From assembly GCA_003586115.2 (NCBI GenBank), contig QVOM02000049.1, positions 17,117,470-17,181,469 on the forward strand: a stretch of DNA of 64,000 nucleotides, written 5' to 3'. Below, in pieces: positions 1-11,731 of the stretch; within the stretch, counting starts at the first letter, position 1; every line of letters begins with the position of its first letter. Source of the DNA: Salvator merianae (Eukaryota; Chordata; Lepidosauria; Squamata; Teiidae). A model generated the notes under the pieces. That model searched no databases. It was given only the letters and a program-made list of their open reading frames with translations, and was not told the origin of the DNA. A program made the position numbers and the translations under genes.

Positions 1-886
1 CAAAATGGAGTTTTGTGAGGAGGATTATGGAAGTCTGGAGCAATATACAGAGTGCATTTCAGCTTGGGCAAAAAGTAGGTAGTAGAATGTGCACAGCTAA
101 GTCTAATTAGCTTGGGCTAGAAACCAACTTATGCACAGAAGATACAGGATAGCTGATTAACATCCTGTCGTAAATCAGTGTGCTCATTAAAACTGTCAGG
201 AGATGTTGGAGTATTTTAGGAGTGTAGAGAAAACTCTTTGTTGTAGCCTGACTTGTTATCAGCTTATTTGAAGCCCTACTGAATCCAGTTAGTGATGTTA
301 CACTTTCTTTGCACTTTTGAATGTAATTGGTCAAGAGTATGAATATGTATGCCCAACCCACACCTATTATAATTTACTTATTTAGTATTACTCTATATAA
401 GCTTTGTTTGCTAACCAAAAGGTGCGACTCCATTGTTTTTAATAATGGCACCATTGCCCTAGTGCACTAGTACATAACAAGGCTGCAGCTTTGCCTTGAT
501 TTTCATTTGGTCCCGTTGATTTCTACTACACCATGGGTCCACTTGTATATGAAGGCAATTGCATCTGGGGCATCTGTGGAAAATGCCAGGATTGCTGCGT
601 GATAAGATGCCTCCTCATCTTCACTTCGGAGCAAGGAGACATTCTTCAGAGTGCCGCTGTGAGACACCTTAACTGAGGGAAGTGATCATGCCTATGAATG
701 TGGCAGTACAATCATGGCAAGTCACTTTCTGTCACCACAGGCGGCAATGCAGCAGCGGAAGATACTTTAGTGGGTGCTTCACTCAGTAAGTGGAGATGCA
801 GCCTCAGTTTCTTTTCTTCTTTGTTAAAAATTCATTGTGTGTCTGCCTGGTCTCCTGTCATCTGTAAGAACCAGGGAGCAGCAGGT
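1..886. other. Intronic sequence, nothing recognised
   Basis: AT-rich sequence without a coherent reading frame, splice-flanked exon or repeat family that I can name. Short open frames on both strands have no recognisable protein content. Confidence 0.6.
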
Positions 887-913
887 ACAAAACAAAACAA
901 AACAAAACAAAAC
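887..913. repeat. (AAAAC)n microsatellite
   Basis: About five tandem copies of a five-base AAAAC unit, next to the left end of a short transposable element. Confidence 0.9.
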
Positions 914-936
914 CTTGCTACCTCCAAGGTTAAGGA

Positions 937-1274
937 TAGGGATAGGCATGAACAAAATTCACATTTTTGATTCGCTGATTTGCTATCGAAAAAAAAAATC
1001 TGTATTTTCACTTTGTCAGCGAATCACAGTGTTGAAGAAAAGTGGGGTTTTTTTGCATTTGTTTTCACAGTTTTTGCAATATTTTTCCCATTGAAAATGC
1101 CCTTTTCATGGGTTAAAACATAGCAAAAATATGAATATTTAAATATTCCGCTATCATGAAGGAAGAGACTGGTTTGTTTCGACTGAACTCTGAAATTGTG
1201 AAAAAGCACATTTTTGATTCGATTCATATATTTGATCAAAAGTTTGAACATGAAATGAATTTTGCACATCTCTA
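937..1274. mobile_element. hAT-like MITE with TAGGGAT...ATCTCTA ends
   Basis: The left end reads TAGGGATAGGCATGAAC. The right end, read on the other strand, is TAGAGATGTGCAAAATTCAT. Both resemble the ends of the well-preserved element at 44201-44785. The interior is AT-rich and non-coding; the 81-residue minus-strand frame inside is a by-product. The flanks (gttaagga, attaataa) could be a decayed 8-bp duplication. Confidence 0.6.
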
Positions 1275-2212
1275 ATTAATAAAATGTGGTTCAAATTGAT
1301 AGTGGCTTTAGTTAAGTTTATTTCATGGACTCTTCATAACAGTGATGGGCTATAGCCAATTATTAGCTAAAGAAAATCAGATCAAACTTTTTCTGTCTCA
1401 TAAACAGAACCGCTCAACCTATTCTGATAAGTGGACTGCCCTTGCATGGTGCCAAGAAGGGGCACCTGAGTGGTGCCAGTGTGGCCCCAGAAGTGGAAGG
1501 CACATTTGCTACCATGGAAAACCTTTTTGTTTCCTGGCTTTGAAGTTTCTGTCCAACTGCATTAAGGGACAGATAAGAAATGCCCCAGAAAGAAGCCATT
1601 TTCTGTCTAGTTCTTAATGGGGTTGGATGGAGAATGTAGCAAATAAGTTGCCCTTGCAAATACGTCATCACGGATGGTTGCAAAAGGGAAATGAGGACAG
1701 CAAACACCATTTTTCCATTCTGCAAATAGGTCACCTCTGAGGTCACTTTCTGCTTTTTGATGCTGGCCACAGGCCTGATGGATGTGGCCATGTGCCACCA
1801 TCACACCCTTTACACTCTTTGCAAGCGGCTTTTTTTTGGGTCATGTGGACACAGCCACAATCACCAAACAGACATTGGGTTGAGCTTCAACAGAGTTCTA
1901 ACCATTTCAGGCACAACCTCTACTCTGGCATAAAGGACCTGTGAGGATGAATAAAGAGCTAGTCCCGCATACTCAATGAGGCATTGGCCCTAGCTGCACA
2001 CAAGCCTTACCTCCTGCTTTAAAGAGAAATCCACTTAAATTTCACATAAAGACAAACAAAAAATAGATTATGCATGACCAGTGTGTTTGTTTTCCTGATA
2101 CACCAAGGGAACTACGTATCTAACATAGGGGCTGCTTTGCCCCCTACTGCATGCTGTCTGAGATTCCTTGCTGTCACTGCCAATGATGGTTCAGCAATAT
2201 CTGGCAGTTTTC
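1275..2212. other. Intronic sequence, nothing recognised
   Basis: No gene, structured RNA or named repeat is seen. A 125-residue minus-strand frame at 1414-1791 has no recognisable domain and overlaps unrelated frames of similar size, as expected by chance. Confidence 0.55.
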
Positions 2213-2445
2213 TTTCCTTTTTCTGTTCTCTTCTCCTGTGCAAAAGTGATCCTTCCATCTTTGTTTCTGAGCAGGAAGGTTCCTGTACCTTCTCATCCAG
2301 TCACATGCTTCCCCTTTCCTATTTGTCTGTTTAACCCTCTCTTCCTTTTTTTGGTTCTCCGCTTGTGTGCAAAAACTCTCCTCCTTTTCATGTTCTCTGT
2401 TCCTGGTCATCTCTGCTTGTGCACAAAAGTGGTCCTGTGCTGAAG
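2213..2445. repeat. Degenerate tandem repeat (TGTGCAAAA-TCCT units)
   Basis: A pyrimidine-rich unit of the form (T/C)-rich, TTGTG(T/C)(G/A)CAAAA, then TCCT recurs about four times at irregular spacing. Read on the minus strand it gives a repetitive Glu/Lys/Arg-rich frame. This looks like an old imperfect tandem array, not a gene. Confidence 0.45.
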
Positions 2446-5354
2446 TGGATTCCTTCAAACTTACTTTGTGTCCAGATTTGACTTTATTTGGTTTTGTGTT
2501 TCATAAGTGTGCACATTTTCAGTATCATCTCTGTGATGCCACCTTATCACATTTCCATCAAACTGTTCAAGCTATACTTGTTTCCCATTTAGTGCAGATT
2601 TCCATTTGAGACCTGCTTAAAAAGACCCATAAAAGAAAAAAATAACTAAGATCTCATCTGCAGAGAATAGCATATTTGTCTCCACCAGAATGACCCTTGG
2701 AATGGTCATATTGGTCACCACTTTATATGTATAGACACAAAGTCACAAATGAAACAGAACTAAAAAGCCATTTGCTATAGTATCAAATGTCTAAAGATGG
2801 AAAATGCTAAATTTAGAGTGAATCAGACCTAAAATCACTTAGCGTTTTGACATCTTGTTTTCTTTTCCTCTCATTTTGCTTTCTGGGCATAGAAGACTAG
2901 ACTTTTAGGCAAAGAGTTTCACCGTTACATAAGATCATTCTTTTTACACTCCAGTTGTTTCTATCCAGCAGGGAATATGTTCTGACACCATCACACACCG
3001 ACACTCCAGTTTTTTTACATTCTTTGCTAGTGTAACATATCTTTCAGCATTAAATGCATGTAGATATGGGCATGAGACTTTTTATAGCACTCAGGCATGT
3101 AAATAGGAACCATAAGGTGGCTATGTTTATGATGACATTTTGCAATGAGAGATGTTGACATTTTGCAATGAGAGAGAAACATCTTATTGACTTTTAAACT
3201 GGAGCAGGAGAGATTGGGACAGAAAGGAATAGTTAGCAAAAAACATGACAAAGCTTCCAGCCGTGTGAAAAGGAGTGGCAACAGCTGAAATAGGGGTCAG
3301 CAGCAATCTTTGCAGTGAGAACCCTCTTCTATGAATCCTGTACTTTAAATATAGCTGCAGAGAATATGTTTTGCTATGAAAACAGGGAAGAGATTCTGCT
3401 TATATTATCACATGAATTCTGCAGCAAGCGTCACTGTGGTTCTGGCAGCAGTGACGTTGGTCAAGGCCAAACAGAGCATGCATAATCTAAGAGTCTATAT
3501 TTGCAATTGTTTGATTCCTTTGCAGGAGTTCCAGTGAGAAAGCTTCTTGAGCAAAGACGTTTTGTGAAAAAAGAAGAGGTACAGGATTCTATCCGCATGT
3601 TCTCCACTGTCCCAAAAACAGAAATCCAGTTTCCATGATGTACTGCTCGGTGCAAGCTGTTAGGGCAAAGGACTTACCCACGAATAGGTTTCAGATGCAT
3701 AGACATCAACATTTCTACCCAGTTAAACTACAGTGTACAATGTTACATTTTCTTGATGAATTTTCAAGGGAGACAAATGTCCTGACGAAGCTGTATAAAA
3801 CCACAGACCCCCCCATGCTAGTTTTCTGTGTGTTTTAGATTTAGCATCAACTCTTTGCAAATGGAACAAATTTTCATCATGACCCTCAAATAATGTATTT
3901 ACAAAAGACAGAGGTTCCATAGCCAAGAATGCAAGAAACGCTTCTCATGCCAAAATATACCCAGTACAATAACACCAGGCTTAGAAGACAGGCAGATGTC
4001 CTAAAAGTGCTCCCCCCTTGCTTCCTGGACTCTGACAATTAGACTCATTTAGTGGTAGTTACTAAGTGAGTAATATACAGCTGAACACTCATAATACTGC
4101 AAACTTGGATAAGTGTGAGTACAATGCATGCTGGCATACATGTAAGAAGAGTTGTTCTCTCTACCATCCACAGCCATATGTCTGTTGTTTGTGCAGGTAG
4201 GTTCACAGCTGTCACCTTAAAGGTTCTTTGTTCTACGTTAAAGAAAACAGGTGCCTTGATGTTGCAGAAGTCTGTTAGATGCTTGTGCTATGAAATTGCT
4301 GCTTCACCTAAACAAGGGCATGTTCATGCACCACATAAGGCATCTCTGTTTTCTCAATACAGCTTAGCCCCCAGCACATGTAGAGAGGTGCATATGAAAA
4401 TATATTGAAATGCACAAAGCCAGTCAGCATCTGCATATGGGCAAGTATAAAGCTACTTCTAAGTATGGTTCAACTCCTTGTGACTTATGTAGACAACATG
4501 CAGTATTCTTGGTGGTAATACAGAAGTGGTTTGCTATTATTTTCTTCTGGGCATTCCCTGACTTCCCAGTGAAGCCTTAGCAGCTGGCATTCCTAGACAG
4601 CTTCCCATTGAAATATTGCTTAACTTCCAAGCTTCAGCCAGATCATTCAGGGAAAGGTAAAACACCCTCACCCTGATCTCAACAATGCAGAAATTGCACG
4701 CAGAACCAATCCCATAACATTGAACTACAACTCCTAAGGGCAGTCTAAACGTTGTGCCAAAGGTAAAGTTCCCTGCATGTCAAACACAACTGCAGGTAAT
4801 ATCGTGCAAAAACTCATGAAGACTTCTTGGCAGTGATACAGAAGGGGGTTGTTGCCACTGATTATTTCAGGAATATTTTTCTGCTTTTCAGTCCAATCTA
4901 CAGCACTTGATACTTCCAATCATCAACTAAGCCGACCCCACTTCTCATAGCAAAAATAGGATTGAGGAGCACTCAGTAAACACTTTCCAATCTTGCATAG
5001 ATTGGTGTGGGCCATAGATAATCTAAACCATACTTCCCACCTCCACTGCCGCCTCTTCCTTTTTGAATATTACCTTGCATTTATGTCTTACTATTCACCA
5101 TTTTGCCCTCCTGTTCCTAGTCACATTTGCCAGGGGCTTTACATTTTTACATTCAGCACATGGTGAAGAAATCTTGAGGCTGTGGAGCAAAATAATGATC
5201 TTCCTTCAGCTGTTACTTCGTTTTCTGAAGCAAGTTTTCCCTAGTTCTTTATAGATTAGTTCTTGTGCAGCAGAAATAAAGGCCATGTACACAGGGAGAA
5301 TGTAAGCTGTCCTCAATAGAAACAGTTTAATACATATATTTATTATAATACATT
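2446..5354. other. Intronic sequence, mostly unremarkable
   Basis: A 23-bp unit is directly duplicated at 3133-3175 (core TTTTGCAATGAGAGA). A fragment at about 4717-4740 (ctacaactcctaagggcag) resembles a common amniote DNA-transposon relic. Nothing else can be named and no frame is convincing. Confidence 0.5.
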
Positions 5355-5460
5355 ATTTAGAGTGGCTGGATACTCAGTGGTTAAGAGCAAAATTTACTGT
5401 AAAGTTACCATGCAGGATACCAGTTCAAATCCTAGCCAGAACACCCCACTAATAAGGGTC
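5355..5460 (+). mobile_element. tRNA-headed SINE fragment
   Basis: The stretch has an A-box-like CAGTGGTTAAGAG and a B-box-like AGTTCAAATCC at tRNA-like spacing, as in squamate tRNA-derived SINEs. No clean 3' end is seen, so the copy is old or truncated. Confidence 0.5.
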
Positions 5461-5489
5461 CTTAGGCAAGATCCCTAACACTTCATTTG

Positions 5490-6090
5490 CCTACCCTACC
5501 TCAATTATGAAGAAAGAAAAGTAAAGTCATGCCAGCTCAGAAGTCACCCAAATTAACAAGGTCTGCATCAGATGTTGGGGAACCAGGACACTCTAATGAC
5601 AAGTGAGCTACTGGAATAAACCACTCATGGACGAAACAAGAGAACCTACATTTGCTGGAATATTACTATCACAGGAAATGGATGTGGGAACTATGGATAC
5701 TTAAAAGACCAACATCCACACTCACTGACAAACAACTAGTTACCCAATACTCAAATATAATCAAGAGGGAAGTGCTATCACAACTGGGAATTGAAAGGCT
5801 ATAGGAAACATGTCTAAACATAATAACAGTGACCACCACCACTACCCATGCTATAAGGCAGAGCTGCTGAAATGAGAATATTGATTTTATGAACCAGCTT
5901 TCTACAGTCAGCTCTTGCACTAGACTGTCTAAGCCTAGCACAAAACTGCTCTTGGATGAGATGCTGGCTGATGTTTATGCAGCAATACAAGCCATCTCAA
6001 CTCTCACTGTAACTGAAACCAACAAATTGGTGTACGCCACAGCAACAGTGATTTTAGAGGTGTTCAGTTATAAGACCAAGGGCTAAAACC
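5490..6090 (+). mobile_element. LINE-derived coding relic (Dong/R4-like?)
   Basis: The frame at 5889-6086 contains TETNKLVYATATVILEV, a pattern I associate with the region ahead of the reverse transcriptase in Dong/R4 or related LINEs. The upstream sequence is broken by stops. The general LINE call is likelier than the clade; a six-frame protein search would settle it. Degenerate and non-functional. Confidence 0.4.
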
Positions 6091-6095
6091 ATGCT

Positions 6096-6420
6096 AAGAA
6101 TTAATGGGTGTTTTTACACTTTTATCCCATTCTAAGGTGGGATAATTATCCCATTCTAAGGTGGACTGAACCACGCAACGTGGACACCATCCACACTGCA
6201 GGGCCCTAGGCTAGAACAACAGTAGGATATCAGCATTCTCACTGCAATGTCATGACAGTGGTCTGGCTGTTGCCATGGTGACCGGCAGCGCTGTGGATTG
6301 TGCAGGCACAGAGTGGCATGCGGCCGTGTATTTGCACCCCAAAGCGGGTGCAAATGCACTTGATCAGGAGCAGGATAGTTGATCAATCTACCAACCAATA
6401 TTGAGGCAGACACATCAACT
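6096..6420. mobile_element. Harbinger-like MITE, one end missing
   Basis: The left end (TGGGTGTTTTTACACTTTTA) matches the terminal motif of the elements at 11301-11731 and 49437-50085. It is followed by a short inverted repeat around CATTCTAAGGTGG. The interior shares the 'acgcaacgtggacacc' stretch with the copy at 38331. The right terminus is not present, so the copy is truncated. Confidence 0.5.
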
Positions 6421-7180
6421 AACAATCCCTACAGGATAACAATTTTTTTTTTTAATATATGCTCAATACATCTAAGCCACATAAGCCTTCTTGAAGGGCT
6501 TTCTAAAATAGAACAAAAGGTAAAATTAGTGTATAAACCACATAAAAACCGATAAAAATAAGAAAACCTATAAGACCATCCAATACATGTTATAATAATA
6601 AGTATATATAAAGTTTACATCCATAAAATTTCAAATGCCTCACAAGAATTTTTTTGAGTGAAGCTCGCAATACCTACAAAAACATTTAAATAGTCCTATT
6701 GCATAACTTGGCTGTTTCTAATCACTTGAACCGTTCCAAAACAATACAAAAACATGTGTGACAAATTAAATATCCAATTATCTTAGTACAGAAAAAACAT
6801 CAGATTGTTCATTTAACTTCAGAGGAGCCAATGTTTTGCTTATGGGTCTCTTGTCAGACATCTGCGTATACATCTATTTTTTCATTTGATTATATATATG
6901 CCCTCTGTGCTTTATTGTTTCTCACACTATATATTTTACAGTTTATTTTTTATCCTATTTGTATTTTGGTGTGGTACATTTTTAATAGATTTGGTATGCA
7001 GTTTTACACTGATTTCTTGTAGTATTTAGAACAATTAGATCATCACCGGATTCCTTCATATTTCTTAACGCAACCATTTACTAACAGTACCTTACAGTAT
7101 CTTCTATTCATTACTAATCTGTAGGACATGTCTGATAACAACATACCTGAGCAAAGATAATTTGATTTATGCCTATGGGC
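6421..7180. other. AT-rich intronic sequence
   Basis: Strongly AT-rich with homopolymer runs. No gene or repeat family can be named. Confidence 0.6.
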
Positions 7181-7245
7181 TTTGGAAGGGCCTTTTTGCA
7201 CTTAATGCAAAGGGCCTTTTTTGCACTTAATGGTATCTCAGTATA
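7181..7245. repeat. Two tandem copies of a MITE terminus
   Basis: The string GGGCCTTTTTGCACTTAATG occurs twice in direct orientation about 25 bp apart. It is the terminal motif of the GGGCC-ended MITEs elsewhere in the window. No matching opposite end is found nearby, so it may be a relic of nested or tandem insertion. Confidence 0.5.
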
Positions 7246-7499
7246 GTACGAGACCTAAATCCCTTCTGGACCTCTCTTTCCGCACTCTGGTGTGGAATAT
7301 AAGAGGCCATGCCCCTGCTAGCAAACTCTAGCAGCAACAGGGTGTTGATTTTATATGTAGTGTTTTGTTTTTTTATATATAGATATTTTGTTTGTTTCTT
7401 TTATCTGTCTTTTAATTGTACTTTTTTTTTTGTTCTGCCTTTTGGTAAACGGCGCGTTATAAACATTGTTAACGTTGTTGTCTGTCTGCACTGGACAGA

Positions 7500-7715
7500 C
7501 TGTCTACCCGTTTAGGTGGTCAAAATGCCTGCCTAGACCATGATACTGGTAGAAGCCTACTGGTGTTCCACAGGCCACTAGAATGGCACAGGGAGGTATG
7601 CACAATGGTGCATGCCTGCTTGTTCCAGTTTAGCGGGGGACTCATTTCAACAGTGTACAAAATTGTGCTGTCTAAATGGGTCCCCCTTGGGGCAGCAGGC
7701 TCCAAAGCTCATTAA
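7500..7715. mobile_element. Short dispersed repeat shared with 31345-31600
   Basis: The sequence around 'aggtggtcaaaatg', 'actggtagaag', 'caaaattgtgctg' and 'aatgggtccccct' recurs with the same order and spacing near 31345-31600 and more loosely near 53290-53535. It looks like a non-autonomous DNA element, but the ends are not resolved. Confidence 0.45.
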
Positions 7716-7719
7716 AGTT

Positions 7720-8355
7720 TTAGGATGGTGCTAAGGCTGTCCCAGAACAGGCTGCCCAAGTCCAGGACACCTGGGTGGCTCCAGCTAAGAACAGATCCAG
7801 CAGGAGACGCCCAAAGAAGGAACACAGGACAACAAGGAGGAGAATGATGGTCTTGGATTTGTACAGACAATTTTGTTTTCCAGTAATGTTTTAGCTAGAT
7901 GACCACATATTGAGCAATCATTTTAGTGACTGTAACGCCAATTCCCCATTATCACTGCTGGAATGCTTTATGGTTGCCTGGTATGTTTGCCCAGAAAGAG
8001 AGAAAGTCGATTCTGATTTTAATATGTTACAAAAATGTGTTAATTCCAAGTTAATAATGTTACCCAATTATTTGAATTCATTATACCAGCTTTATTTTTG
8101 TTGCTCTTAACTTGATCAGGGTCAATGCAAACTTGACTGTGTGAGATTTATCCTATGGCAATCTAATCAGCATACGTAACAGTGTTTATATACACAAATA
8201 AACACAATTATCTGTGGCATCCTTGAAATTTTTGCAGCAAGGCTGCACATATGGACCAGTAAACACATGCTGATTCTTAGCAGATCAACACTCTGCTATC
8301 CCACTTCTTCTTAGCATTTGTCCTGTTGGGTTGCAGGGCCTGCTTGTTTGCATTG
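7720..8355. other. Intronic sequence, nothing recognised
   Basis: AT-rich sequence. The 66-residue plus-strand frame at 7910-8110 has no recognisable content. Confidence 0.55.
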
Positions 8356-8359
8356 TGCT

Positions 8360-8592
8360 CACAGAAGTGAGTTATCAGTGCACAGATGTATCAATGGCTA
8401 CAAGGATGGATATCTAGGCACCACCTCCTTCCAGGTTGGAAGGACAGGCAGGATGCCTCTGAAGGCCATTTGGTGGGAGTTGAGAGTAGGTGAAGGTTTT
8501 GCCTGTGTCTTCTGCTTGAAAATGCCCAGAAGCAATTGATGGGCCACTGTGTGAGACAGGTTGCTGGACTACAGGGCTCTTCTTATGTTCAC
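8360..8592 (+). mobile_element. CR1 LINE 3' end fragment
   Basis: Read on the minus strand this is the sequence starting 'gaacataagaagagccctg' and passing through 'cagcaacctgtctcacacagtggcccatcaattgcttctgggca'-type text, which recurs in several copies here. The copy at 58150-58790 links it to CR1-type coding sequence. This one is in plus orientation, opposite to most others. Confidence 0.65.
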
Positions 8593-8639
8593 AGTGATGC
8601 AATGTGGGGTGTGTTCCTTAGTCACCTTGTTGTGAGAGC

Positions 8640-8835
8640 CTGACACTAGAGACCCTTTTCCTTTCTTCTCCAGGCTTGGAACTGGAAACGATGAAGGTTA
8701 GACTAAGAGGTTGTGACCTGCACAGGGTCAAATTTCATGGCAGAGCTGGGACTTGAAACTAAGGACTTCTAGATTCTAGCCTGATGCTTTTACCCACTGC
8801 ACTACGGTTTTAACCACTACGTTATGCTTTCTTCT
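8640..8835 (-). mobile_element. Old tRNA-derived SINE
   Basis: The reverse complement of the right end reads 'cgtagtggttaaaaccgtagtgcagtgggtaaaagcat', resembling a duplicated SINE A-box region. The middle has the 'ccagctgggtcaca' type of text typical of tRNA SINE bodies in amniotes. Strongly diverged. Confidence 0.4.
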
Positions 8836-9894
8836 ATCTTTAGTATTTAAGAATAAATGGTGGGACTGGAAAGGAAATCCAGCTTCTCTTTCAGTCTTAA
8901 AGATTCATTCTAGTCTCAAGGATATAATATATTAATTCTGATTAATTATCTTTAACCAAAGCAAATACTTGCTGCAGCAGAAGTTTGGTGATATTAAATA
9001 GAGTATTAAAGATACCCTCTTTACTTTTTTTTACCTTGATTTTTAAAATCTTTTAATTAGGAGGGCAGGAGGTATAGCCAACAGTATATACATCAGAATA
9101 CATTTTTTATATGGATAAGGCTGGGCATTTCAAACACCGCTAGTTTTTCCCTACATACACAGATATTTCTGTTGCACATATATTTATATCCTCTATCTTG
9201 TACATCCCAATCTGATTAAATCATTCATGTGGAAATTTAACTTTCATCAGGAGCTATGGAAATTTATATCATTTTCAGGTCATGGGGTACAAAAGTATCA
9301 CAGAAATCCACTATTGCGAATTTATATTCCACTTTTAAAAAACAGTATGGAAAGGGTTAATTTAGATGTGAGGGATTAAATGATACATAAATCCTTGCTT
9401 GGAGGTTAATTCCAATAGTGGATTTATTATTTTCCACTATTTCAGAGCCAGCCTGTCTGGAACCAAGTTGTTTTTCTATCCATTTACAATGTACTTAAGA
9501 TCAGCAGATGCTTGACCTGTGAGCTCAGCTAACCAGCAAACAACCAAAACAGGGAAATCTAGTATGCGACATTCAACATGGGAAAGTGTGCGTGGGGAAG
9601 TAATGTTGGTATTGTACTTCCACTGGAAGTAAACATGAGGTAGTCCTGTTATATCACTTGTTTTGTTTCCTAATGGCCACACTGCTTATGACAAGGAGCT
9701 GAAATGACCAGATTTCAGTCTTTAGCATGTCGCTGAGAATGACCTGTGTTGACATGCCTCTGGGATGACAGACCAAAGATTAATAATCAGCTTTTGAACT
9801 AAAATGGGGTACAAATTTACCCCATGACTCCTATTTTGCATTCAAATGGAAAACAGAAGATAAATTAAAATGATCAAGTTCCATTTACCTATAA
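8836..9894. other. Intronic sequence, nothing recognised
   Basis: AT-rich sequence with no convincing frame or repeat boundary. Confidence 0.55.
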
Positions 9895-10650
9895 GAACAT
9901 AAGAGGAGCCCTGCTGGATCAAGCCACACCCCATTTAATCCAGCATCCCATCTCACACAGTGGCCCAGCAGTTGCTTCTGGACATTTTCAAGCAGAAGAC
10001 AAAGGTAAAACCTTCACCTGCTCTCGACTCCCTGAAAATGGCCTTCAGGGGCAACCTGCCTATCCCTCCAACCTGGAGGCAGTACCTAGGCATCCATTCC
10101 AGGAGCCATTGATACACTTGCTCTCCATGAATTTGTCTAATCCTTCCAGACTGGCTGCTGTCACTGCCTCTTCTGATAGTAAATTCCATAGATAAATGAT
10201 CCTCTAGGTACTATCATTCCTTCCCATCAGCTTCAAAGAGTGCTTCCTAGTTCCACTGGCGTAGCAAGGGGGGTGCGCGGGGGGCGGTGCGCACCGGGCG
10301 GCACCTTGTTGGGGGCGGCGCCCGCCTTTGAGCTGGGCCCTCCCGCCCGCCCTGCGTCCGGTTGGCCTTTAGGCGGCTTACCGGCACGTCTGCCGCTCGC
10401 TCGCCCCGCCCCGCCCGCCGCTCGCTCGCTCGCTCACCGTGCCGGCTGGCGTGCGCGCGCGCGGCCATCATCACGGCGGCAGCGGGAGTAGGCGTCCTGC
10501 AGGGCGGGGCGTCCTGCAGGGCGGGGCGTCCTGCTCAGCTGTCGCCGTTCGGTCCGCCCCGGGTGGCGGAACATATAGCTACGCCGCTGCCTAGTTCTAG
10601 TGCTGGGTAACAGAACTCAATGCAACAGAATTTTCAATCTGCTTTTTCAC
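9895..10650 (-). mobile_element. CR1 LINE 3' end, split by a hAT insertion
   Basis: A CR1 3' fragment ('ataagaggagccctgctgg', 'cagtggcccagcagttgctt', 'ccaacctggaggcagtac') runs from 9895 to 10253 and resumes at 10598. The element at 10254-10589 interrupts it. The 8 bp before the insertion (cctagttc) are repeated exactly after it, so the CR1 copy is older than the insertion. Confidence 0.7.
10254..10589. mobile_element. GC-rich hAT non-autonomous element
   Basis: The left end is CACTGGCGTAGC and the right end, read inward, is CAGCGGCGTAGCT, the CAGTGGCGTAGC-type terminus of hAT elements. It is flanked by a perfect 8-bp target duplication, cctagttc, at 10246-10253 and 10590-10597, as hAT transposases produce. 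The 336-bp interior is very GC- and CpG-rich and includes a 17-bp unit (gcgtcctgcagggcggg) repeated in tandem near 10492-10530. Open frames inside reflect base composition only. Confidence 0.85.
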
Positions 10651-10661
10651 TCTGCATCTAG

Positions 10662-10849
10662 GGCCCTTTCTGCACTTGACCTAATTCCAGATTATATCCT
10701 GGAATAGGAATCTGCCACCTGCATGCTACTATGAACTATGGCAGGCCCCACCTGGGGCCTGCTATAATCTGCTCTAACATGCAGATAGCGGTTCCATTTC
10801 TGGGATATAGTCAAAATTCTGGGATATAAAGCCAAGTGCAGAAAGGGCC
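10662..10849. mobile_element. Harbinger-like MITE, GGCCC ends, TSD TAG
   Basis: The ends GGCCCTTTCTGCACTTG and CAAGTGCAGAAAGGGCC are inverted repeats, flanked by TAG at 10659-10661 and 10850-10852. The three-base duplication fits the PIF/Harbinger group. The 188-bp body matches 49841-50020 and 37420-37648. Confidence 0.75.
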
Positions 10850-10917
10850 TAGGTGATGGAGCATGCCACTTTTATGAAACCCATGGAGAGAAATACAGAG
10901 GTCCTATATTTATGCAA

Positions 10918-11142
10918 TAGGAATGTAAACAAAATACTATCTGTGGTTTGTCCTGGCCTCAAACCATCTGGTTCAGCTGGTTTGGAAATTCAGTTTTAGG
11001 AGCAGTTCAATGAACTGAACTGATTGCTTAATAGTGTGGATGTGAGCCCATGGTTCGGGAGCTTTGTTGAACTGAGCCAAACTGGCCACCTGCTGGTTTT
11101 GATGTGAACCAAACCACAAAAATTGGGCCAGGTGCACTCTTA
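10918..11142. mobile_element. hAT-like MITE, diverged
   Basis: The left end starts TAGGAATGTAAACAAA and the right end, read inward, is TAAGAGTGCACCTGGCCCA, both close to the TAGRGATGTGCAC terminus of 44201-44785 and 27640-27995. The interior is rich in 'ctggttc/gaacca' text, like 27640-27995. Confidence 0.5.
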
Positions 11143-11300
11143 TTACAGAGTCTCAGTTTTGTGACAGAAACTGCATGTAATTCAGCATATTACTTCCCTT
11201 CTAACACAGGTCCTTCTATGATTATGAGGGAAGATAGGTACATGGCTGAATACAAAGAGGTTTCTTCCTTTTTATGAAGTAGTCAAGCAAATGAGACATT

Positions 11301-11731
11301 GGGACTTTTTGCACTTTATACTAGTGAGTGTTGGGATGCTCACTAGTGAAGTGCATGGAGGCCCTGGCAATTGGGAGCAGACTACAGCTGCTCCCAATTG
11401 ATACTTGCTATGGAGCACAAAATCATGCTTCACATCTGTACCAGGAGCAGCTGGACTGCTCCCAGAATGCTGCGTTTGCACCCTCTTCTGGGCGCGAGTG
11501 CAGAGCAGAGCAGCGTGGCATAGTGTGGCTGTGCAGTTGCGTAGTGCAGTCACACCACATTCCTAGGTGCCATGGCAGCAGCCTGAAGTCTTTCTGGCTG
11601 CACTGTGAATATTGGTAGCCTGTTGGCAGTATGTTCCAGGCCTTGCAGTGCGAATGGCTTTCGTGCTGTGAGGTTTGTTTCACCTTAGAACAGGATAATC
11701 CTGTCCTAAGGTGGAAAGTGCGAAAAGGCCC
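11301..11731. mobile_element. Harbinger-like MITE related to 49437-50085
   Basis: The termini are GGGACTTTTTGCACTTT and, inward from the right, GGGCCTTTTCGCACTTT. Just inside the left end is a CACTAGTGAG/CTCACTAGTG inverted pair that also occurs near the right end of 49437-50085, so the two copies lie in opposite orientation. The 93- to 113-residue frames inside are not genes. Confidence 0.7.

Noticed and set aside
10240..10610. Overlapping GC-rich frames on both strands, and a CpG island
   Set aside because: Explained by the hAT element with terminal repeats and target duplications at 10254-10589.
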